NCBI GenBank assembly: GCA_002407845.1
Contig: DHPK01000006.1
Span: forward strand, 370-6,808
Direction: 5' to 3'
DNA length: 6,439 nt
Source of the DNA: Leptolinea sp. UBA5366
Lineage (GTDB): Bacteria; Chloroflexota; Anaerolineae; Anaerolineales; Anaerolineaceae
Part shown: positions 6,031 to 6,439 of the stretch, piece by piece
Numbering within the stretch: the first letter of the stretch is position 1
Layout: every line of letters begins with the position of its first letter
Notes under the pieces: generated by a model
Told to the model about the DNA's origin: nothing
The model's input: the letters and a program-made list of their open reading frames with translations, nothing else
The model's database searches: none
Made by a program: the position numbers and the translations under genes

Positions 6031-6399
6031 GTGAACCTACCGGTGAACATAATAGGAGCGATGGACATCCAACTGTCTGTAAACTTTGCAAATGATTTTT
6101 CAGAAGGACTGGCCGCAGTTTCAGGCGCTGATGAATGGTCTAGCTGCATCAAGAAATCTGGAAAGTATGCTATTCAACCTCGATTTTTCGCGGCACGAGA
6201 ATATTTCGATGGGGTCGCAAATGTCAACCTCGATTTTGAGCCAGGAAAGTCTATTGATCAATCAGAAAACATTCTTTTTAATGAACCTTTTTCTCATCTT
6301 ATAAAATTTAAAGACAGTCTTGCGCTAATCAAATATTTAAAAATGGATTCGGTAGTCGACAAAACTGGAATGGTCTTTCATTTCAGCTGTTTGGAGTAG
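6031..6399 (+). CDS. WG-repeat (KWG-type) protein remnant
   Basis: The open frame from GTG 6031 gives 122 residues; ATG 6061 would give 112. Three WG-type units can be read: FSEGLAAV...IKKSGKYAIQPRF (23-52), FDGVANVNL...ILFNEPFSH (59-89) and FKDSLALIKY...VVDKTGMVF (93-116). Each follows the family pattern FxEGLAxV-x(n)-WGYIDKTGKxVIxPxF, but the WG dipeptide is degenerate (Trp36 followed by Ser; none in the others), and the third unit ends after about 26 residues at TAG. WG-repeat proteins are normally longer and their role is poorly known; the repeats are thought to form beta-rich interaction surfaces. No start is convincing: the GTG has no ribosome binding site and AGGAG (6054-6058) is only 2 nt from ATG 6061. 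With the broken repeats upstream, I think this is the surviving tail of a decaying gene, though a short expressed protein cannot be excluded. Confidence 0.5.
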   Translation: MNLPVNIIGAMDIQLSVNFANDFSEGLAAVSGADEWSSCIKKSGKYAIQPRFFAAREYFDGVANVNLDFEPGKSIDQSENILFNEPFSHLIKFKDSLALIKYLKMDSVVDKTGMVFHFSCLE

Positions 6400-6405
6400 G
6401 ATTTT

Positions 6406-6412
6406 GGGAGGG
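6406..6412 (+). promoter_or_regulatory. Strong ribosome binding site of the right-edge gene
   Basis: GGGAGG followed by G, C and three T places a strong Shine-Dalgarno sequence about 5 nt before ATG 6417. It is the main evidence that a gene begins at the window edge. The spacing from the WG remnant stop (TAG 6397-6399) is 17 nt, so both could share a transcript. Confidence 0.6.
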
Positions 6413-6416
6413 CTTT

Positions 6417-6439
6417 ATGGAAATCCGTTGCCCCAGCTT
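6417..6439 (+). CDS. Start of an unidentified gene, cut by window edge
   Basis: Only seven full codons are visible, reading MEIRCPS, followed by a codon starting TT (Leu or Phe). The Cys-Pro close to the N-terminus is reminiscent of proteins that begin with a zinc ribbon, but the expected second cysteine of a CPxC pair would fall at the cut codon, and TT followed by any base cannot give Cys (TGY). So the resemblance is weak. The strong ribosome binding site supports a real start. The product cannot be identified from this window. Confidence 0.5.

Noticed and set aside
5909..6091. 60-codon minus-strand frame across the hairpin region
   Set aside because: It has no ribosome binding site or known motif, lies opposite the WG-like peptides, and is explained by the inverted repeats and the remnant gene.
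1..6439. CRISPR array, tRNA, transposon ends or phage attachment site
   Set aside because: I saw no regularly spaced repeats, cloverleaf-like sequence, transposase motif or long terminal inverted repeats. The only repeats are the short ones listed as findings.

Overview
The window looks like chromosomal DNA of an anaerobic, non-enteric bacterium of roughly balanced base composition. The anaerobic call rests on a single-chain pyruvate:ferredoxin oxidoreductase. The style of the Nudix, YihY-family and leucine-rich-repeat proteins reminds me of Anaerolineae (Chloroflexota). That placement is a recollection-based guess, not something a single window proves. I see no rRNA, tRNA, CRISPR array, insertion sequence or phage gene.

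Layout. Positions 1-2954 (minus) hold the first 984 codons of nifJ, which runs off the left edge before its last part. About 195 bp of AT-rich DNA (2955-3149) separates it from a compact minus-strand operon read from right to left: a YihY/BrkB-family membrane protein (3865-5040, TTG start), a 53-residue very acidic protein (3698-3859), and a Nudix hydrolase of the ADP-ribose pyrophosphatase type (3150-3701). The first two are 5 nt apart and the last two share an ATGA, so they are probably co-transcribed and translationally coupled. A spacer with a weak terminator-like hairpin and a TATAAT lies at 5041-5154. Next comes a minus-strand leucine-rich-repeat protein (5155 to about 5688).

The right end is the most unusual part. 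Between the LRR gene and a remnant of a WG-repeat gene there is a consensus promoter on the plus strand (TTGACA, 18 nt, TATAAT). It has a small dyad in its spacer and an ATG exactly at the predicted transcription start. The LRR gene has the mirror arrangement, TATAAT-N6-ATG, so both directions look leaderless. Downstream, WG-repeat-like peptide pieces can be read in two plus-strand frames with stops and a frame change (about 5836-6030), followed by an open stretch with three WG-type units (6031-6399). This fits a decaying WG-repeat gene that also carries three hairpins. At the right edge a new gene begins at 6417 behind a strong ribosome binding site.

Functionally, nifJ supplies acetyl-CoA and reduced ferredoxin, and the Nudix enzyme probably cleans up ADP-ribose or a similar nucleotide sugar. 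The YihY, acidic, LRR and WG products have no firm function. No gene cluster here amounts to a recognisable new defence or metabolic system. The leaderless divergent region and the acidic operon protein are the points most worth a second look.
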